Source: Mycolicibacter minnesotensis
Lineage (GTDB): Bacteria; Actinomycetota; Actinomycetes; Mycobacteriales; Mycobacteriaceae
Direction: 5' to 3'
Length of the DNA stretch: 64,000 nucleotides
Assembly: GCF_010731755.1 (NCBI RefSeq)
Contig: NZ_AP022589.1
Span: 3,162,001-3,226,000, forward strand
The notes under the pieces are model-generated. The model searched no databases. It was not told the DNA's origin and worked only from the letters and a program-made list of their open reading frames with translations. Each line of letters starts with the position of its first letter. Position 1 is the stretch's first letter. Both the position numbers and the translations under genes were made by a program. Shown piece by piece: positions 16,076 to 25,980 of this stretch.

Positions 16076-18235
16076 TTACCCGCGGTCTTCGCCGTTAACG
16101 CCGGGCGTGCCGGGGGTGCCGTCGGAACCACCGGCTCCGCCTGTGCCGCCTGGCTCGCCGACAAAACCGTTGAACCCCTTCCCGCCATCGCCGCCATCGC
16201 CACCGCGTCCGTCACCGTTGGGGCCGACGAGACCTCCCTTGCCTCCGTTGCCTCCGTTACCGGCCCTGGTGTTGTCGCCGCCGTCACCGCCGTTGCCGCC
16301 ATTGCCGCCGGTGGCCCCAGGCGCGCCGGTGCCACCGCTGCCCCCGTTTCCACCGACGACGTACTTGCTGCCGCCACCAGTGCCGCCGGTTCCGCCTTCA
16401 CCACCGACACCACCGCCGCCGCTCGCACCGCCGGTGCCACCAGTTCCTCCAGGGCCAGCGCGGCCTCCGCTCCCGCCGATTCCGCCGTCACCGCCTATGC
16501 CCCCGTCGCCGGCGCCGCCGCCACCGCCGCCGCCGCCACTGCCGCCTGATCCAAAGATGGCGCCGGGTACGGAGCCCTTGGATCCTCCGGCGCCTCCGAT
16601 TCCGCCCGTACCGCCATTGCTAGCCCCACCAGCACCGCCGTGGCCTCCGCTGCGGGTACCTAGTCCGCCGCTCATGCCTCCGACGCCCCCAGAGCCTCCG
16701 TGGCCGGCAAATGCACCGTTGCGGCCGTCCCCGCCGTTGCCGCCGTTGCCACCGTCGCCAGCGGCGCCGCCGCCACCGCCGTTGCCACCGATACCCCCTA
16801 TATGGCCGGGGCCATCACCGAGTCCGCCGTTCCCGCCGTTCCCGCCGTTGCCGCCCCAATCGTTGCTAGTGGAAACGCCGCTGTTGGCGCCGCCGCCGAG
16901 ACCTCCGTTGCCGCCGTTCCCACCGGATGCGTTGCTGCCGTCCGGGGCGCTCCAGCCATTGCCGCCGTCGCCACCGGTGCCGAAGCTGCCGGATTTTCCC
17001 GAGGTGCCGGGTGGACCGTCGTTTGCGAAGAGGCCGCCCCACGACGATCCGCCCGAGCCGGGATTGCCTCCGTTGCCGCCATTGCCTCCGTTAGGCGCAA
17101 GTTCGGTGCCGTCCGCGCCCCTGCCTCCGGTCCCGCCGTTTCCGCCGTTTCCGCCGTCGCCGTTGGCTCCGCTAGGGCCGAACAAGAGTCCGCCTTTGCC
17201 GCCAATGCCCCCGGTTCCACCGGAACCGCCATCGCGACCAAAACCACCAGCGCCGTTGTTGATTCCGACTACACCTGAAGCCCCGGTAGCGCCCTCGCCG
17301 CCGTTGCCGCCAGCGCCTCCGCTGCCGCCTTTGCTGAATAGCAGCCCGCCCGCACCACCGGTGCCCCCTGCGCCGCCGTTGCCGCCGGTACCGCTGTTTA
17401 TGCCAAGAACGCCTAAGCCTCCGTTGCCACCGCTACCGCCATTGCCACCATTGCCCCACAGGAAACCGCCGTCACCGCCGGCTCCGCCGACGCCGCCTCG
17501 GCCACCGAATTGGCCGTCGCCGCCATCGGTGCCGTTACCGCCGTGACCGAACAAGAACGCGGCGTTGCCACCTTCGCCGGGTCCGCCGTCGACCGGTGCG
17601 ATTGGATCACTGGCAGCGGCAGCGCCCGGGATGTCTGACTCTGTGTACGCGGTGAAGCTCGGACCGTCGACGGAGCTGCCGGAGTTGCCGCCGTTGCCGA
17701 ATATCCACCCGGCGTTACCACCGCTGCCGCCATAACCCCATCCGTCTCCGCCGTCGCCGAATAACAGCCCTGCGTTGCCGCCATCAGGGTTGTCGGCGGT
17801 CCCCGTGGAACCGTTGCCAATCAGGTACAGCCCCGATGCCTGGTTGATGAAGCCGTTGATCTGCTGTCCAAAGTCGCTGTCGATCCAGTTCGCCATGCCT
17901 GCGTGCAGTGGTTGGTAGACATAGTTGTCGAACCAGTCGCCACCGGTCGCCCAGCTCGCGGGCGCGAGACCGAGGCTGGAGGCGTCGCCGAGGCGCGAAG
18001 CGAGCCCGTCCCAGGCGGCTGGGTCAACAAACGACGCCCAATCGATACCATCCCATGGCTGAGCCCAGCTCGAAGGATCGACAAGGTCCAAGATCCCGAA
18101 GTCTTCGCCGTGAGCCACCGGCGCGGTGGTCAACGGCGTCACCCCGAATGCCAGGAATGCAGCCACCGAACTGGTTGACCCCAACACCAGGCGATGTAAA
18201 CGACCCCGCTGCTCGCTGCCCTGACGACGATTCAT
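16076..18235 (-). CDS. PGRS glycine-rich secreted protein, PE-less (second copy)
   Basis: This 719-residue protein has a signal peptide ([20 protein letters not shown], cleavage expected after AHG near residue 44). An acidic Trp-containing linker ([17 protein letters not shown], then [21 protein letters not shown]) and a LIGNG junction follow, then about 530 residues of GGX repeats. It shares the linker with the protein at 2654-4216, and both lack a PE domain. It lies just inside the left edge of the inserted block, before the IS element. The long ORFs on the opposite strand are shadows of the repeats. Confidence 0.85.
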   Translation of the reverse strand: MNRRQGSEQRGRLHRLVLGSTSSVAAFLAFGVTPLTTAPVAHGEDFGILDLVDPSSWAQPWDGIDWASFVDPAAWDGLASRLGDASSLGLAPASWATGGDWFDNYVYQPLHAGMANWIDSDFGQQINGFINQASGLYLIGNGSTGTADNPDGGNAGLLFGDGGDGWGYGGSGGNAGWIFGNGGNSGSSVDGPSFTAYTESDIPGAAAASDPIAPVDGGPGEGGNAAFLFGHGGNGTDGGDGQFGGRGGVGGAGGDGGFLWGNGGNGGSGGNGGLGVLGINSGTGGNGGAGGTGGAGGLLFSKGGSGGAGGNGGEGATGASGVVGINNGAGGFGRDGGSGGTGGIGGKGGLLFGPSGANGDGGNGGNGGTGGRGADGTELAPNGGNGGNGGNPGSGGSSWGGLFANDGPPGTSGKSGSFGTGGDGGNGWSAPDGSNASGGNGGNGGLGGGANSGVSTSNDWGGNGGNGGNGGLGDGPGHIGGIGGNGGGGGAAGDGGNGGNGGDGRNGAFAGHGGSGGVGGMSGGLGTRSGGHGGAGGASNGGTGGIGGAGGSKGSVPGAIFGSGGSGGGGGGGGAGDGGIGGDGGIGGSGGRAGPGGTGGTGGASGGGGVGGEGGTGGTGGGSKYVVGGNGGSGGTGAPGATGGNGGNGGDGGDNTRAGNGGNGGKGGLVGPNGDGRGGDGGDGGKGFNGFVGEPGGTGGAGGSDGTPGTPGVNGEDRG

Positions 18236-18752
18236 TGAAAGCGTTCCCCACTGTCAAGGCCCACATGGCAGGCCAAGCTGACTCTCAGCAAGCATTAACT
18301 TAGCCGCCTGATTGACCTCTCGCCACTTGAGCGGGGAACCTCCGGAGGGGAAGCGGCCGGAAGGAAACAACGTGTCTGGCCGCCCCTTCGGTGGACCCCA
18401 CAAGGCGTACTGGTTTGCGTCTTGGCTACTTCCCTTCGCCTACCTGCGCGACTACTGTTCAGGCGACACAACTTTGGCGCCATGACTATCCGTCGATGCT
18501 GCCAAGGAGCTGCGCGAGCTACGTGAAAATGAATCCCGGTCAATTGAAATGGATAGGGGAGGGCCACATTTCGGCCCATGTTCCACGAGGCTTCCGACAT
18601 AGGTACATCTTGATACCGGTCTCCCAGATCTTGTCGCCGTTGCGGGCCCCAGGATGGTCAGCGCGCCTGCCTCAATGTAATAACCATTAGAGATGGGTAC
18701 ACGGGCGGGTACGGATGAAGCTACGGGCACTACCTGATTGATGAACTGTGGC
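18236..18752. other. Non-coding or decayed DNA before the IS element
   Basis: About 520 bp between the PGRS start and the left end of the IS. Short ORFs exist on both strands, but none has a ribosome-binding site, familiar motif or plausible composition. Confidence 0.5.
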
Positions 18753-18847
18753 CGGGTCTGCTGCACGGTTAGGTGAAGTGACCTGACCCACCGGTTGGGT
18801 TCCAGATTTGGTGACCAAGTGACGGCCAGTACGAAAGGCTGACCGTC

Positions 18848-19144
18848 ATGCCACGCCCCTATCCGGCCGAGTTCCTTGCCCGCGTGATCGCGCTGGTCCG
18901 AGCAGGGATACCGCAGAAGCAGGCCGCCGACGACCTAGGCATCCATCCCGTCACGCTTTCCAAGTGGATCAAACAGGACGACATCGACCGCGGCGCACGA
19001 CCTGGCGTGCCAACAAGCGAATCAACCGAGTTGCGCGCGGCTCGCCGTCGAATCCGCGAGCTGGAAACCGAGTTGGCCATCGTGCGCCAGGCCGCGACGT
19101 TCCTCGGGGAGGACAAACCCCGCCCAAAGGGATCTACCCGGTGA
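18848..19144 (+). CDS. IS3-family OrfA (transposase DNA-binding subunit)
   Basis: A 98-residue HTH_Tnp_1-type protein. PYPAEFLARVIALVRAGIPQ with ADDLGIHPVTLSKWIK forms the helix-turn-helix. The C-terminal ELRAARRRIRELETELAIVR is the leucine-zipper-like oligomerisation helix of OrfA. It appears intact. OrfB continues in the -1 frame, the usual arrangement for a programmed frameshift giving OrfAB. Confidence 0.9.
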   Translation: MPRPYPAEFLARVIALVRAGIPQKQAADDLGIHPVTLSKWIKQDDIDRGARPGVPTSESTELRAARRRIRELETELAIVRQAATFLGEDKPRPKGSTR

Positions 19145-20007
19145 TCGACCGACTGGTCGACGCCGGGGCTCCGGTAGACCGCTGCTGCAAAGTCCTTGCA
19201 TCGCACGCCAGAACTACTACAAGCACAAACGAAAGCCGACTACTGCCACCGCGTTGCGCCGGCAATGGTTGACCGGACTGATCCGCGAGATCCACGTCGC
19301 CTCACGCGCCACCTACGGCTACCGCCGTGTTCATGCCGAGCTGACCCTCGGCATGGGGATCACGGTCTGCCCGCGCACCGCGTCGGTCCTGATGACCTTG
19401 GCCGGTATCTACGGCCTACCCGGACCGGTACGAATCAAGCGGCTACGAGGCGTCGCCACTGCCGATGATCTGGTCAACCGCAAGTTTCACCGGCTTGCCC
19501 CGAATCAGCTGTGGGTCACCGATATCACCCAACATCGCACCCGCGAAGGATGGCTGTATTGCTGCGCTGTTCTCGATGCGTTTAGCCGCAGGATCGTGGG
19601 CTGGTCGATGGATTCGAAGGCAGACGCCACGCTCGTGGTCAACGCGTTGGAGATGGCCATCCGCAACCGCCGGCCATCTCCCGGCGGCATCGTCCATGCT
19701 GATTACGGGAACCCAGTTCACCTCTTGGGTTTTCGGGGAGAAGATCCGCTCCGCAGGGTTGGTTCCGTCGTTCGGATCAATCGGTGATGGATTGGACAAT
19801 GCCATGATGGAAAGCTTCTGGTCCTCGATGCAGATCGAACTACTCGACCGCCAGAAGTGGAAGACCCGTGTCGAGCTGGCCAACGCGATCTTCGATTACA
19901 TCGAGATCTTCCACAACCGCCGACGCCGCCACTCAGCCCTGGGCTACCGCACCCCGATCGAGTACGAACTATCCTTCACCAACGACACCTTCACCGCCGT
20001 CAGTTAG
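19114..20007 (+). pseudogene. IS3-family OrfB (DDE transposase), two frameshifts
   Basis: Pieces in two frames reconstruct a DDE integrase-like OrfB: GIYPVIDRLVDAGAPVDRCC; RQNYYKHKRKPTTATALRRQ...WVTDITQH...; then GTQFTSWVFGEKIRS...ESFWSSMQIELLDRQKW...RRRHSALGYRTPIEYE. The catalytic triad is visible (WVTDIT, HAD, ESFW). The frame breaks near 19197 (one base missing in the expected LGIARQ region) and again near 19710 (one base extra at HADxGTQF). The second restores the original frame, but the stretch between carries most of the core domain, so the protein is probably inactive. Confidence 0.85.
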
Positions 20008-20184
20008 CCACCGCGGCTGGAACCCAACGGGTAGGGCAGGTCAAGATGTCACCTATTCATGCAGCAGACCCGTGTACTGCGACACCACCTAGTGGTTTTC
20101 AGAACTGACCGGTATCCCTCCGGCGATGTCCCGTGTGCGCATCAAACTCGGCTTAGCGTGGGAGTGCGTGTTCCCTGGAACGCA

Positions 20185-20233
20185 AAGAAGCCCCGTTGGA
20201 GTGTGCTCAACGCACACCCCAACGGGGCTTCTT
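20185..20233. terminator. Bidirectional terminator at the end of the prophage tail operon
   Basis: AAGAAGCCCCGTTGG-A-GTGTG (20185-20205) pairs with CACAC-CCCAACGGGGCTTCTT (20213-20233), a 21-bp stem with one mismatch and a 7-nt loop. On the minus strand it follows the last prophage gene at once. A-rich and T-rich ends give intrinsic-terminator features on both strands. Confidence 0.9.
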
Positions 20234-20236
20234 CGG

Positions 20237-20476
20237 CTAGGTTGTGCTGGTGAAACTCATCGCGGTGGCTCGTACCGACGCCAGTTCCTCCCGCAGAGAT
20301 GCGATCTCCTCCCGCATTTCTGAGACCGGGTCAGACGGCGGTTCGTTCAGTTCGCTTGGGATGTCCAGTGGCGCAGGCCCCAGTCGCGGGGCCTCTCCGG
20401 TCTCTTCCACCGGAGTCAACAGCTCTCCGGTCTCCTCATCCCACTCGAACTCATAGTCCAACTGAAGCTCAGTCAC
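20237..20476 (-). CDS. Small phage protein, last gene of tail operon
   Basis: Starting from GTG at 20476 (strong AGGAGGG upstream), 79 residues, very acidic (DYEFEWDEETGELLTPVEE), with a C-terminal predicted coiled coil (EMREEIASLREELASVRATA). The start overlaps the end of the upstream minor tail gene, so it is translationally coupled. Mycobacteriophage tail operons often end with such small acidic proteins. Function unknown. Confidence 0.65.
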   Translation of the reverse strand: MTELQLDYEFEWDEETGELLTPVEETGEAPRLGPAPLDIPSELNEPPSDPVSEMREEIASLREELASVRATAMSFTSTT

Positions 20477-22082
20477 GTGGCCCTCCTGTCCGGGTGACAC
20501 TGAACCGGGTCACTAGACCCGTCGACTCACCCTTGAACGTAATTCCTGCGATGTTCGAGTTGGATACGACATACAACACGGGCAAGATGACCCCGTTGGC
20601 TGGGACGTACACAGCTACCGAGCCCTGCATGCGGTAGATCGGGGTGAACGGATTCCCCGACATGACTGTCGAGGTGAACAGGTTCGTGTACCCACCCACC
20701 GCTACGCCGATGCCGAACCGGCCGCCTTGGTCCCCGCTGGTATCCAGGCTCATCTCGCACATATAGAAGCCAGCTCGCTCTACCTGTACTGCACTGAACC
20801 CGGTGCCGCCGATGGTGACAGCGCCGAAGGCGAGGTCACCCGTCTTCCAGGTCGGGACAGCGTTGAAGAAGCCGGGGTTGAATCCGAAGGTGCCGGTTTG
20901 GCCGACTGAGATGGTGGTGGACGCCGTCGCCGTGCGTCCCACCGAGATCCCCGAGCCGATGATGGCGTCGTCCAAGTCTTGGGTCAGGCCTTCAACCTTC
21001 GACTGGAAGATCCCGTCTGGGATCGCATCCATGTCGATGACCGATCCGACGGTATTCCCGCCGAACAGCGTGCTCTTCAGCGCGGCGGTATCATTCGACG
21101 CCTGCGCGGCATTTGCCTGCGCCGGCTTCCACAGGGCGTCCCACCAGTCGAGGATCCACTGCACGGTGTCGTTGATCGGGTCCACGACCAAGTCGTTGAA
21201 GATGTCGCCGATCTGACGCAACGTCTCCTCCAGATCCGGTAGGCCGAAGATGTTGCCCTGCGGTATCTTTGGGAACCACTGGTTCAACAGGTTTTGGAAG
21301 AAGTTCGAGGTGTCGAGCGTGGGAATATCCAACGTCTCCAGGAACAATTCCCAGGCTGTGTCCAGCTTCGCCTGGGTCTGACCCGGGGTACCGGCCAGGA
21401 CTCCAAAGAACACTTCTACGAGATTGGAAGCACGAAGCAAGAACCGCGTCGACCCTAGCGCGAACTTCCAGAAGTCCGATTCCGGGTTCGTAGCCAGCAA
21501 CGCGTCCAGTGCATCTTCCAAGTCCTGTTGGGTGGCCCGATCCTGCGTCCGCTTGAAGTACACCAGAATCAGATCTGCCAGTGCTTCGGCAAATGGCTCT
21601 GACACCCATGGGGAAACGAGGATGGCGACGACGTTGCCCCAGAACCGTCCCGATTCGATGTTCAGGTCGACCAGCGTGTCGGTGATAACACCCCAAGCTT
21701 CGACGACGTCGTCCCACGTAGCGTCGCCGGTCACAAACTTGAACAGCGTTACTGCGAGCGTCGTGAACGAACTCCCCACCTTCGGGATGAGCGAGTTCAT
21801 GACCGCGTCGACGGCGTCGACGACATTGTCGAAGTTGTCTTGGATGTCTTCGTCAAACAGCAACGCGAACGTCTTGAGTGCGTCCAGCGGTATGCGTCTG
21901 AGGTACTGGGCCAGCGTGTCTAGCGGGTTGGCCGCGTTGATGCCGGGGGGCCTGATGATGCTGTTGATGCCTTGCTCGGTGAGAGACTGCCCGTAGTCGT
22001 GGTCCCCTCCACCGATGATGTAAGCACCTAGGCCGGCTGCCTTCTCAATACTTTCGAGGTAGGGCGGTTGGGGCTTGGTCAT
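20469..22082 (-). CDS. Phage minor tail protein
   Basis: A 537-residue protein of the mycobacteriophage tail-tip type. The N-terminal part is helical with repeated D-V-V/V-D-A segments (about residues 75-340). The C-terminal 150 residues are beta-rich (VGQTGTFGFNPGFFNAVPTW...GGTGFSAVQVERAGFYMCEM), resembling the C1q/beta-sandwich host-contact domains of siphophage minor tail proteins. It sits at the distal end of the tail gene set. Placement and composition support the call; the exact function is unknown. Confidence 0.75.
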   Translation of the reverse strand: MTKPQPPYLESIEKAAGLGAYIIGGGDHDYGQSLTEQGINSIIRPPGINAANPLDTLAQYLRRIPLDALKTFALLFDEDIQDNFDNVVDAVDAVMNSLIPKVGSSFTTLAVTLFKFVTGDATWDDVVEAWGVITDTLVDLNIESGRFWGNVVAILVSPWVSEPFAEALADLILVYFKRTQDRATQQDLEDALDALLATNPESDFWKFALGSTRFLLRASNLVEVFFGVLAGTPGQTQAKLDTAWELFLETLDIPTLDTSNFFQNLLNQWFPKIPQGNIFGLPDLEETLRQIGDIFNDLVVDPINDTVQWILDWWDALWKPAQANAAQASNDTAALKSTLFGGNTVGSVIDMDAIPDGIFQSKVEGLTQDLDDAIIGSGISVGRTATASTTISVGQTGTFGFNPGFFNAVPTWKTGDLAFGAVTIGGTGFSAVQVERAGFYMCEMSLDTSGDQGGRFGIGVAVGGYTNLFTSTVMSGNPFTPIYRMQGSVAVYVPANGVILPVLYVVSNSNIAGITFKGESTGLVTRFSVTRTGGPRD

Positions 22083-22089
22083 CTGTCTC

Positions 22090-22449
22090 CTAGTAGTTCA
22101 GCTCCAGCTCCTTCGGGGGAGCCGGCGGCGTGTGGTCTGGGGCGTGGGTGTAGATCCAGGAATAGAGCGACCGGATGTGTTTGAGGGCCAGCCCCAGGCG
22201 GGACTGCGATGCCTCGTACTCGGTCTCCAGGGCCTCAACCCTGCTTTGCAATTCGGCGACCTGGTGCTGCAGGGGCGCCATCAGAGATACCGCGGTATTG
22301 GCGACGATCTGAGCTGCCTCGGCGTCGAGCCTAGGTATCGCCGCTGAGGCTTCTTTGGTCTTCAGTTTCCAGTCGAATACCTTCGTGATGAGGGAGCCGA
22401 GGACGCCGCTGCCTGCGGCGACCCCGGCCCACTCCAGGAGCGAACTCAC
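22090..22449 (-). CDS. Phage membrane protein with coiled coil
   Basis: 119 residues: an N-terminal hydrophobic segment (WAGVAAGSGVLGSLITKVF) then a long coiled coil (DAEAAQIVANTAVSLMAPLQ through VEALETEYEASQ) and a Pro-rich end. Its start overlaps the end of the adjacent small membrane protein gene. It could be a lysis accessory or tail-associated protein; no family is recognised. Confidence 0.6.
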   Translation of the reverse strand: MSSLLEWAGVAAGSGVLGSLITKVFDWKLKTKEASAAIPRLDAEAAQIVANTAVSLMAPLQHQVAELQSRVEALETEYEASQSRLGLALKHIRSLYSWIYTHAPDHTPPAPPKELELNY

Positions 22450-22691
22450 TTGTTCTTGCGGTAGAGGTACCAGCCGAGGGAAGGGACCACGGTCAACGAG
22501 TAGACGTTGATGAGTGGGTCAAGCCACTCGGAGCCGATCTCTCGCCCCAGTACGGAGCCAGCCAGTGCAAGTGATGCCACGGCAACGGCGCGGACCAGTG
22601 CCACGTTGGACAGCGTCCGCAGTACGTCGCCGGTGCCTCCCTCATCCAGACCCAGTAGCGGCGCGGGCACAGGGTTTTGGCCTTCGCTCAT
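22446..22691 (-). CDS. Small two-helix membrane protein, holin-like
   Basis: From the ATG at 22691 it has 81 residues and two hydrophobic stretches (LVRAVAVASLALAGSVLG and PLINVYSLTVVPSLGWYLY), followed by a basic RKNK end. That is the form of a class II holin. In this prophage it sits with the tail genes, 5 kb from lysA/lysB in genome order, so the holin assignment is tentative. Overlaps neighbours by a few bases on both sides. Confidence 0.55.
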   Translation of the reverse strand: MSEGQNPVPAPLLGLDEGGTGDVLRTLSNVALVRAVAVASLALAGSVLGREIGSEWLDPLINVYSLTVVPSLGWYLYRKNK

Positions 22692-23158
22692 GTCTGAGCC
22701 CTTTCGTCGTGTAGCTCGCCCGTAGCCGGCCCAGCAGGGTCGGCGGGGACCATCCCCAGCTCTTGGAACTGGTAGAGCAGCGCGTGCTGTTCCTGGATGG
22801 TGAGCTCCCGAATGTTGGGGATCCGAACGGGCTGTGGCTCTGGTGTGTCTGTTGCCACCCATGTGGCCGCATTGTTGTAGCCGTGTTGAGGCCCCCTGAA
22901 CGCCGGCTGGAACCGGATCGCCTGCTCGGGGAGCCGACTGACGGGAATAGTCCCGTCAGCATCAGCTAGCCCGGAGAGATAATCCCGGTGCGCGAATCCG
23001 CACTCCCACAGGTGCTTTGACCACCCGCGCAGAATTCCTGGGTGGGTGACGGCGCCCACTCCGGCGAACATCGGCATAGAGCGCAGGGCCCAAACGAAAT
23101 GCTCCTCGGGGTCCTCCGGATTGTGGTCCCCTTGCGAGGGAATACCGCTCTTGCTCAT
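22688..23158 (-). CDS. Phage gene-29-type protein (DUF2744-like)
   Basis: 156 residues. MFAGVGAVTHPGILRGWSKH with LWECGFAHRDYL near the N-terminus resembles the Phage_gene29/DUF2744 family seen among mycobacteriophage tail genes; this is recognition by eye. The C-terminal part (IPNIRELTIQEQHALLYQFQ) is helical. Function unknown; probably a minor structural or assembly protein. Confidence 0.6.
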   Translation of the reverse strand: MSKSGIPSQGDHNPEDPEEHFVWALRSMPMFAGVGAVTHPGILRGWSKHLWECGFAHRDYLSGLADADGTIPVSRLPEQAIRFQPAFRGPQHGYNNAATWVATDTPEPQPVRIPNIRELTIQEQHALLYQFQELGMVPADPAGPATGELHDERAQT

Positions 23159-23170
23159 TTCTTCCTCTCG

Positions 23171-24967
23171 CTAGAAAGTTCCCGTTGGCCCTAGGCCGGT
23201 GAGTTCACGGAACCATTCCTCTACCTGCACCGCCAGATCTTTCGGCTCCCGCCGTCCGATAGTGATATCCCAGCCATTGGAGCCGTTCTCATCCCACTCG
23301 TACCGGATCTTGTGGACCCGTTCTACGAACACAAGATGAGGGTCGGGGAACCCGAGCACCGTTGTGCCGACCCGGTTCCCAAGCCAGAAGTGCCCGTAAC
23401 CAGGCTCACCGATGATGTACGGTGACGCATCGGCGACCTTGAGTGTGTGCGATGTGTGGGCGCGGGTCGCGTAGATCTTCGCCCGAAGCGCAACCATCGC
23501 CGAGATCGTGAAAGCGCGATCTGCACCGTCAGCCCAACCCTCGAAGAGGTGGAAGTCGCCGAGACCGGTGACCTTGTCCTCCAGGCCAGGCAGAGGCAAT
23601 TTGGTGCCAATGGCACGCAGCGTTGGAATCTCCATGAACGCCAGGAAGACATCCTCGTAGAAGAGCTTTGCCACGGCGTCCATCGACCCGCCTAGCGACG
23701 GGAAGTCGATAGCACCACCCGCCGCCGCCACGCCCGGAAGAGCGGCTATTTGCGTGCTGATGTACGAGGACAAGAGATCCCCGGCCATGTTCACTCCGGC
23801 GCTGATGGCTTCGTTGACACCAGGCATACTCATGCCGCCAGTCAAGAACGAGGTGTCCGTCGCTTCGTGGTAGACGAACTCCGACTGCTTGATACCGGTC
23901 AAAGGGCCCTCTTCGAAGACGACCCAAGGGGCCTTCGGTGAGGTTCCCAGGAACCCGGGCTGGTAGTACTCGTCGGGGAAGGTCGGATCCCCCATGAAAA
24001 TATCGACGCCTTCGGTGTAGCCGTCGGACGCGATGTTCACTACAGACCGAACGAGACCAGTCAGTAGCGATCCGCCGAATGCGGTTTCGGTGCCCCAGCC
24101 GGAGTTGTCCACGATGTCCCATACCAGGCAGCCGTGCCGTAGCGGGATCAGATCCTCGATGGTGCTAGCGACACTGGGATCCAGGTTCTTCCAGAGGTCC
24201 GAGAACGGGTGTCGGTCTTCGCCTTTGAGGTAACGACGACAGACGACCGTGAGCTGAGCATCCTGCAGGATCTGCTGGACAGTGTCGTGCCATGACCGGA
24301 ACCGGGAGAACACCACCTCAGTGTTCGAGTTATCCGACAAGATGTCGAACGGCTTGACGATGTTCCGCCAGTTGGCTGCGTTGAACGAGAGCCCCATCCA
24401 CTCATTGATGTCCGTAGGATCATCAGGCAGCGTCCAGATCGACGACTCGAGTCGAAGAATGTTGACGAAAAGGGTTACCAAGCAACACCATTTTGCAGGA
24501 CCGAAGATGGTCCACAGCTTCGGGAACTGCAGCTCCGGCCTCAAGAACGGGTTACACCAAACGTAGATATGCTTGGCCTGCTCGTAGTCGTTCAGGAAAG
24601 CGATCTCCAGGTAGTTGTCGCCGCCTTCGGTTTTCACTACCTTGTAGTAGTCCATGAATCCCGACCACCGAGAGCCATGCTTTTCGATGGTGACGTGGAC
24701 GTTCCGCTTCTCGCGGCCCTTGAAGTCCAACACCCACTTGGCTAGGTGGTGCGACAGTGGCAATCTCAGCGTTGCTGTGCCGGTGTCGTTCTCGATGAAT
24801 TCGTAGGCGAGGGATCGCCAGGTGGCAACCTCACCACGCAGCCGGTAGTCTCCGTCCCACAGTCGAACCGTTGGAGCGGCTAGCCGCGTCCGCTCTCGCT
24901 CGGCCCTGCGGTCCTGGAGCAGGTTCCAGAGGTCGTCCGACGCCTCGACAGTCGCTAGCCCGCTCAT
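23171..24967 (-). CDS. Phage minor tail protein, Gp37-like
   Basis: With the ATG at 24967, which overlaps the upstream stop as ATGA, it has 598 residues. The N-terminal half (VRLWDGDYRLRGEVATWRSL...SGFMDYYKV) is the baseplate-like beta domain of siphophage Gp37-type tail proteins. The middle has a Gly/Ala-rich hydrophobic stretch, and the C-terminal YGHFWLGNRVGTTVLGFPDP...DITIGRREPKDLA matches the end of that family. It acts in the tail tip. Confidence 0.75.
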   Translation of the reverse strand: MSGLATVEASDDLWNLLQDRRAERERTRLAAPTVRLWDGDYRLRGEVATWRSLAYEFIENDTGTATLRLPLSHHLAKWVLDFKGREKRNVHVTIEKHGSRWSGFMDYYKVVKTEGGDNYLEIAFLNDYEQAKHIYVWCNPFLRPELQFPKLWTIFGPAKWCCLVTLFVNILRLESSIWTLPDDPTDINEWMGLSFNAANWRNIVKPFDILSDNSNTEVVFSRFRSWHDTVQQILQDAQLTVVCRRYLKGEDRHPFSDLWKNLDPSVASTIEDLIPLRHGCLVWDIVDNSGWGTETAFGGSLLTGLVRSVVNIASDGYTEGVDIFMGDPTFPDEYYQPGFLGTSPKAPWVVFEEGPLTGIKQSEFVYHEATDTSFLTGGMSMPGVNEAISAGVNMAGDLLSSYISTQIAALPGVAAAGGAIDFPSLGGSMDAVAKLFYEDVFLAFMEIPTLRAIGTKLPLPGLEDKVTGLGDFHLFEGWADGADRAFTISAMVALRAKIYATRAHTSHTLKVADASPYIIGEPGYGHFWLGNRVGTTVLGFPDPHLVFVERVHKIRYEWDENGSNGWDITIGRREPKDLAVQVEEWFRELTGLGPTGTF

Positions 24968-25977
24968 TCCATACCCCACGGACGCGACCACGGGCGAGGC
25001 AGCCTCAAGGTGATGACCTGGCCAGGGGCGCAGCCGCTTACGGTTATCTCGAAGGTCTTCGAGCGAGTGTACGGCGGGATCGCGTTGCGGAATCGAACAC
25101 CGTTCATCCGCGACCAGATCGGCGCGCCGTTAGCGGCCGAGAACTGCTCTTCCCGCGGGTCGGTGTCGATGACACAGTCCTCGCCGTTGATCAGAGCCGG
25201 CGTACGCAGGCGCCTGTTCTCCTGCTCGGGATCCTCGAACGAGTAGTCCGGGATCACGAACTGAGTGAACGGTGCTTTCTCCCAGGGGATGTCGAAATGC
25301 CCGATTCCGTTGAAGTCAATTCCCGGGATCGGCTCGGCGGACGCCGGCACAGTCCATTTCGGGAAGATGTACTGGTCGGTCGGGTTCAATCCGCCCCTGG
25401 CATCCGAGGGATCGACCGTGATATACAACGTCTCTTTGGGCTGGTTGGCCCAAGACCAGGTGCCGCCGATGAACGCCGGCGTGAACCGCGTGTCGGTCCT
25501 CGTCTCAACCGAGTAGACGACGTCCTTTTCGTACCAGAACGGGTCGCCTGCGATAACCGTCATGTCAGCACGGTTGGCGGTGTTCTTCTTTGGATCGGTG
25601 AACAGCGAGATGTCGGGGGCCTTGCCCAGCCGACACTTGAGGTACCGGGTGCCGGATTCGTTGGTGGTGACGTGCAGCTTGCAGTCACGATCGAAAGCCC
25701 ATGCCTTGCGCCACTCTGCATCCCGCGACAACCAGGAGCTGGAAGCTCCGCCGTCGTGAAGGATGTCGACGCTGAAGGCGATGTCTCGCCGAAGAATCCG
25801 GTGGTTCAAGTAACGAGCGCCAGGGTAATTTCCCAGCTCCTCGTAGACCACGTTCACTGAGGGGTCATACAGACCTGTGACCCCGGTACCTAGGTACACC
25901 CCCCGGTCGCCTGCACGGGGACCGGCGAGGGTGAACCACTCGCCGTCGACCCCTTCGAGCTCAACGACGGTTTCCAT
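24964..25977 (-). CDS. Phage minor tail protein, distal-tail type
   Basis: 337 residues, first gene after the tape measure remnant, the position of the distal tail protein in siphophages. It opens with METVVELEGVDGEWFTLAG and has the beta-rich pattern of Sipho_tail proteins (ADMTVIAGDPFWYEKDVVYS). The end SGCAPGQVITLRLPRPWSRP is typical of cluster A minor tail proteins. Its start lies at the tape measure stop codon. Confidence 0.75.
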   Translation of the reverse strand: METVVELEGVDGEWFTLAGPRAGDRGVYLGTGVTGLYDPSVNVVYEELGNYPGARYLNHRILRRDIAFSVDILHDGGASSSWLSRDAEWRKAWAFDRDCKLHVTTNESGTRYLKCRLGKAPDISLFTDPKKNTANRADMTVIAGDPFWYEKDVVYSVETRTDTRFTPAFIGGTWSWANQPKETLYITVDPSDARGGLNPTDQYIFPKWTVPASAEPIPGIDFNGIGHFDIPWEKAPFTQFVIPDYSFEDPEQENRRLRTPALINGEDCVIDTDPREEQFSAANGAPIWSRMNGVRFRNAIPPYTRSKTFEITVSGCAPGQVITLRLPRPWSRPWGME

Positions 25978-25980
25978 ACA

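Larger units (their letters stand above)
18753..20072 (+). mobile_element. IS3-family insertion sequence, transposase frameshifted
   Basis: An element of about 1.32 kb. The left end (CGGGTCTGCTGCA...GTTAGGTGA...GACCTGACCC...GTTGGGTTCCA, 18753-18804) is matched in inverted orientation by the right end (20020-20072), with terminal GGGTCTGCTGCA identical. It contains orfA and an interrupted orfB in the usual overlapping order. No clear flanking direct repeat is visible, so the outermost few bases are uncertain. Confidence 0.85.

Noticed and set aside
18452..18766. 104-codon minus-strand ORF left of the IS
   Set aside because: Its start lies within the IS terminal repeat and the product has no protein-like features.
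20090..20184. Prophage attachment site left of the tail operon
   Set aside because: I could find no matching core sequence near 40-41 kb and no tRNA fragment here; the real prophage ends remain unknown.
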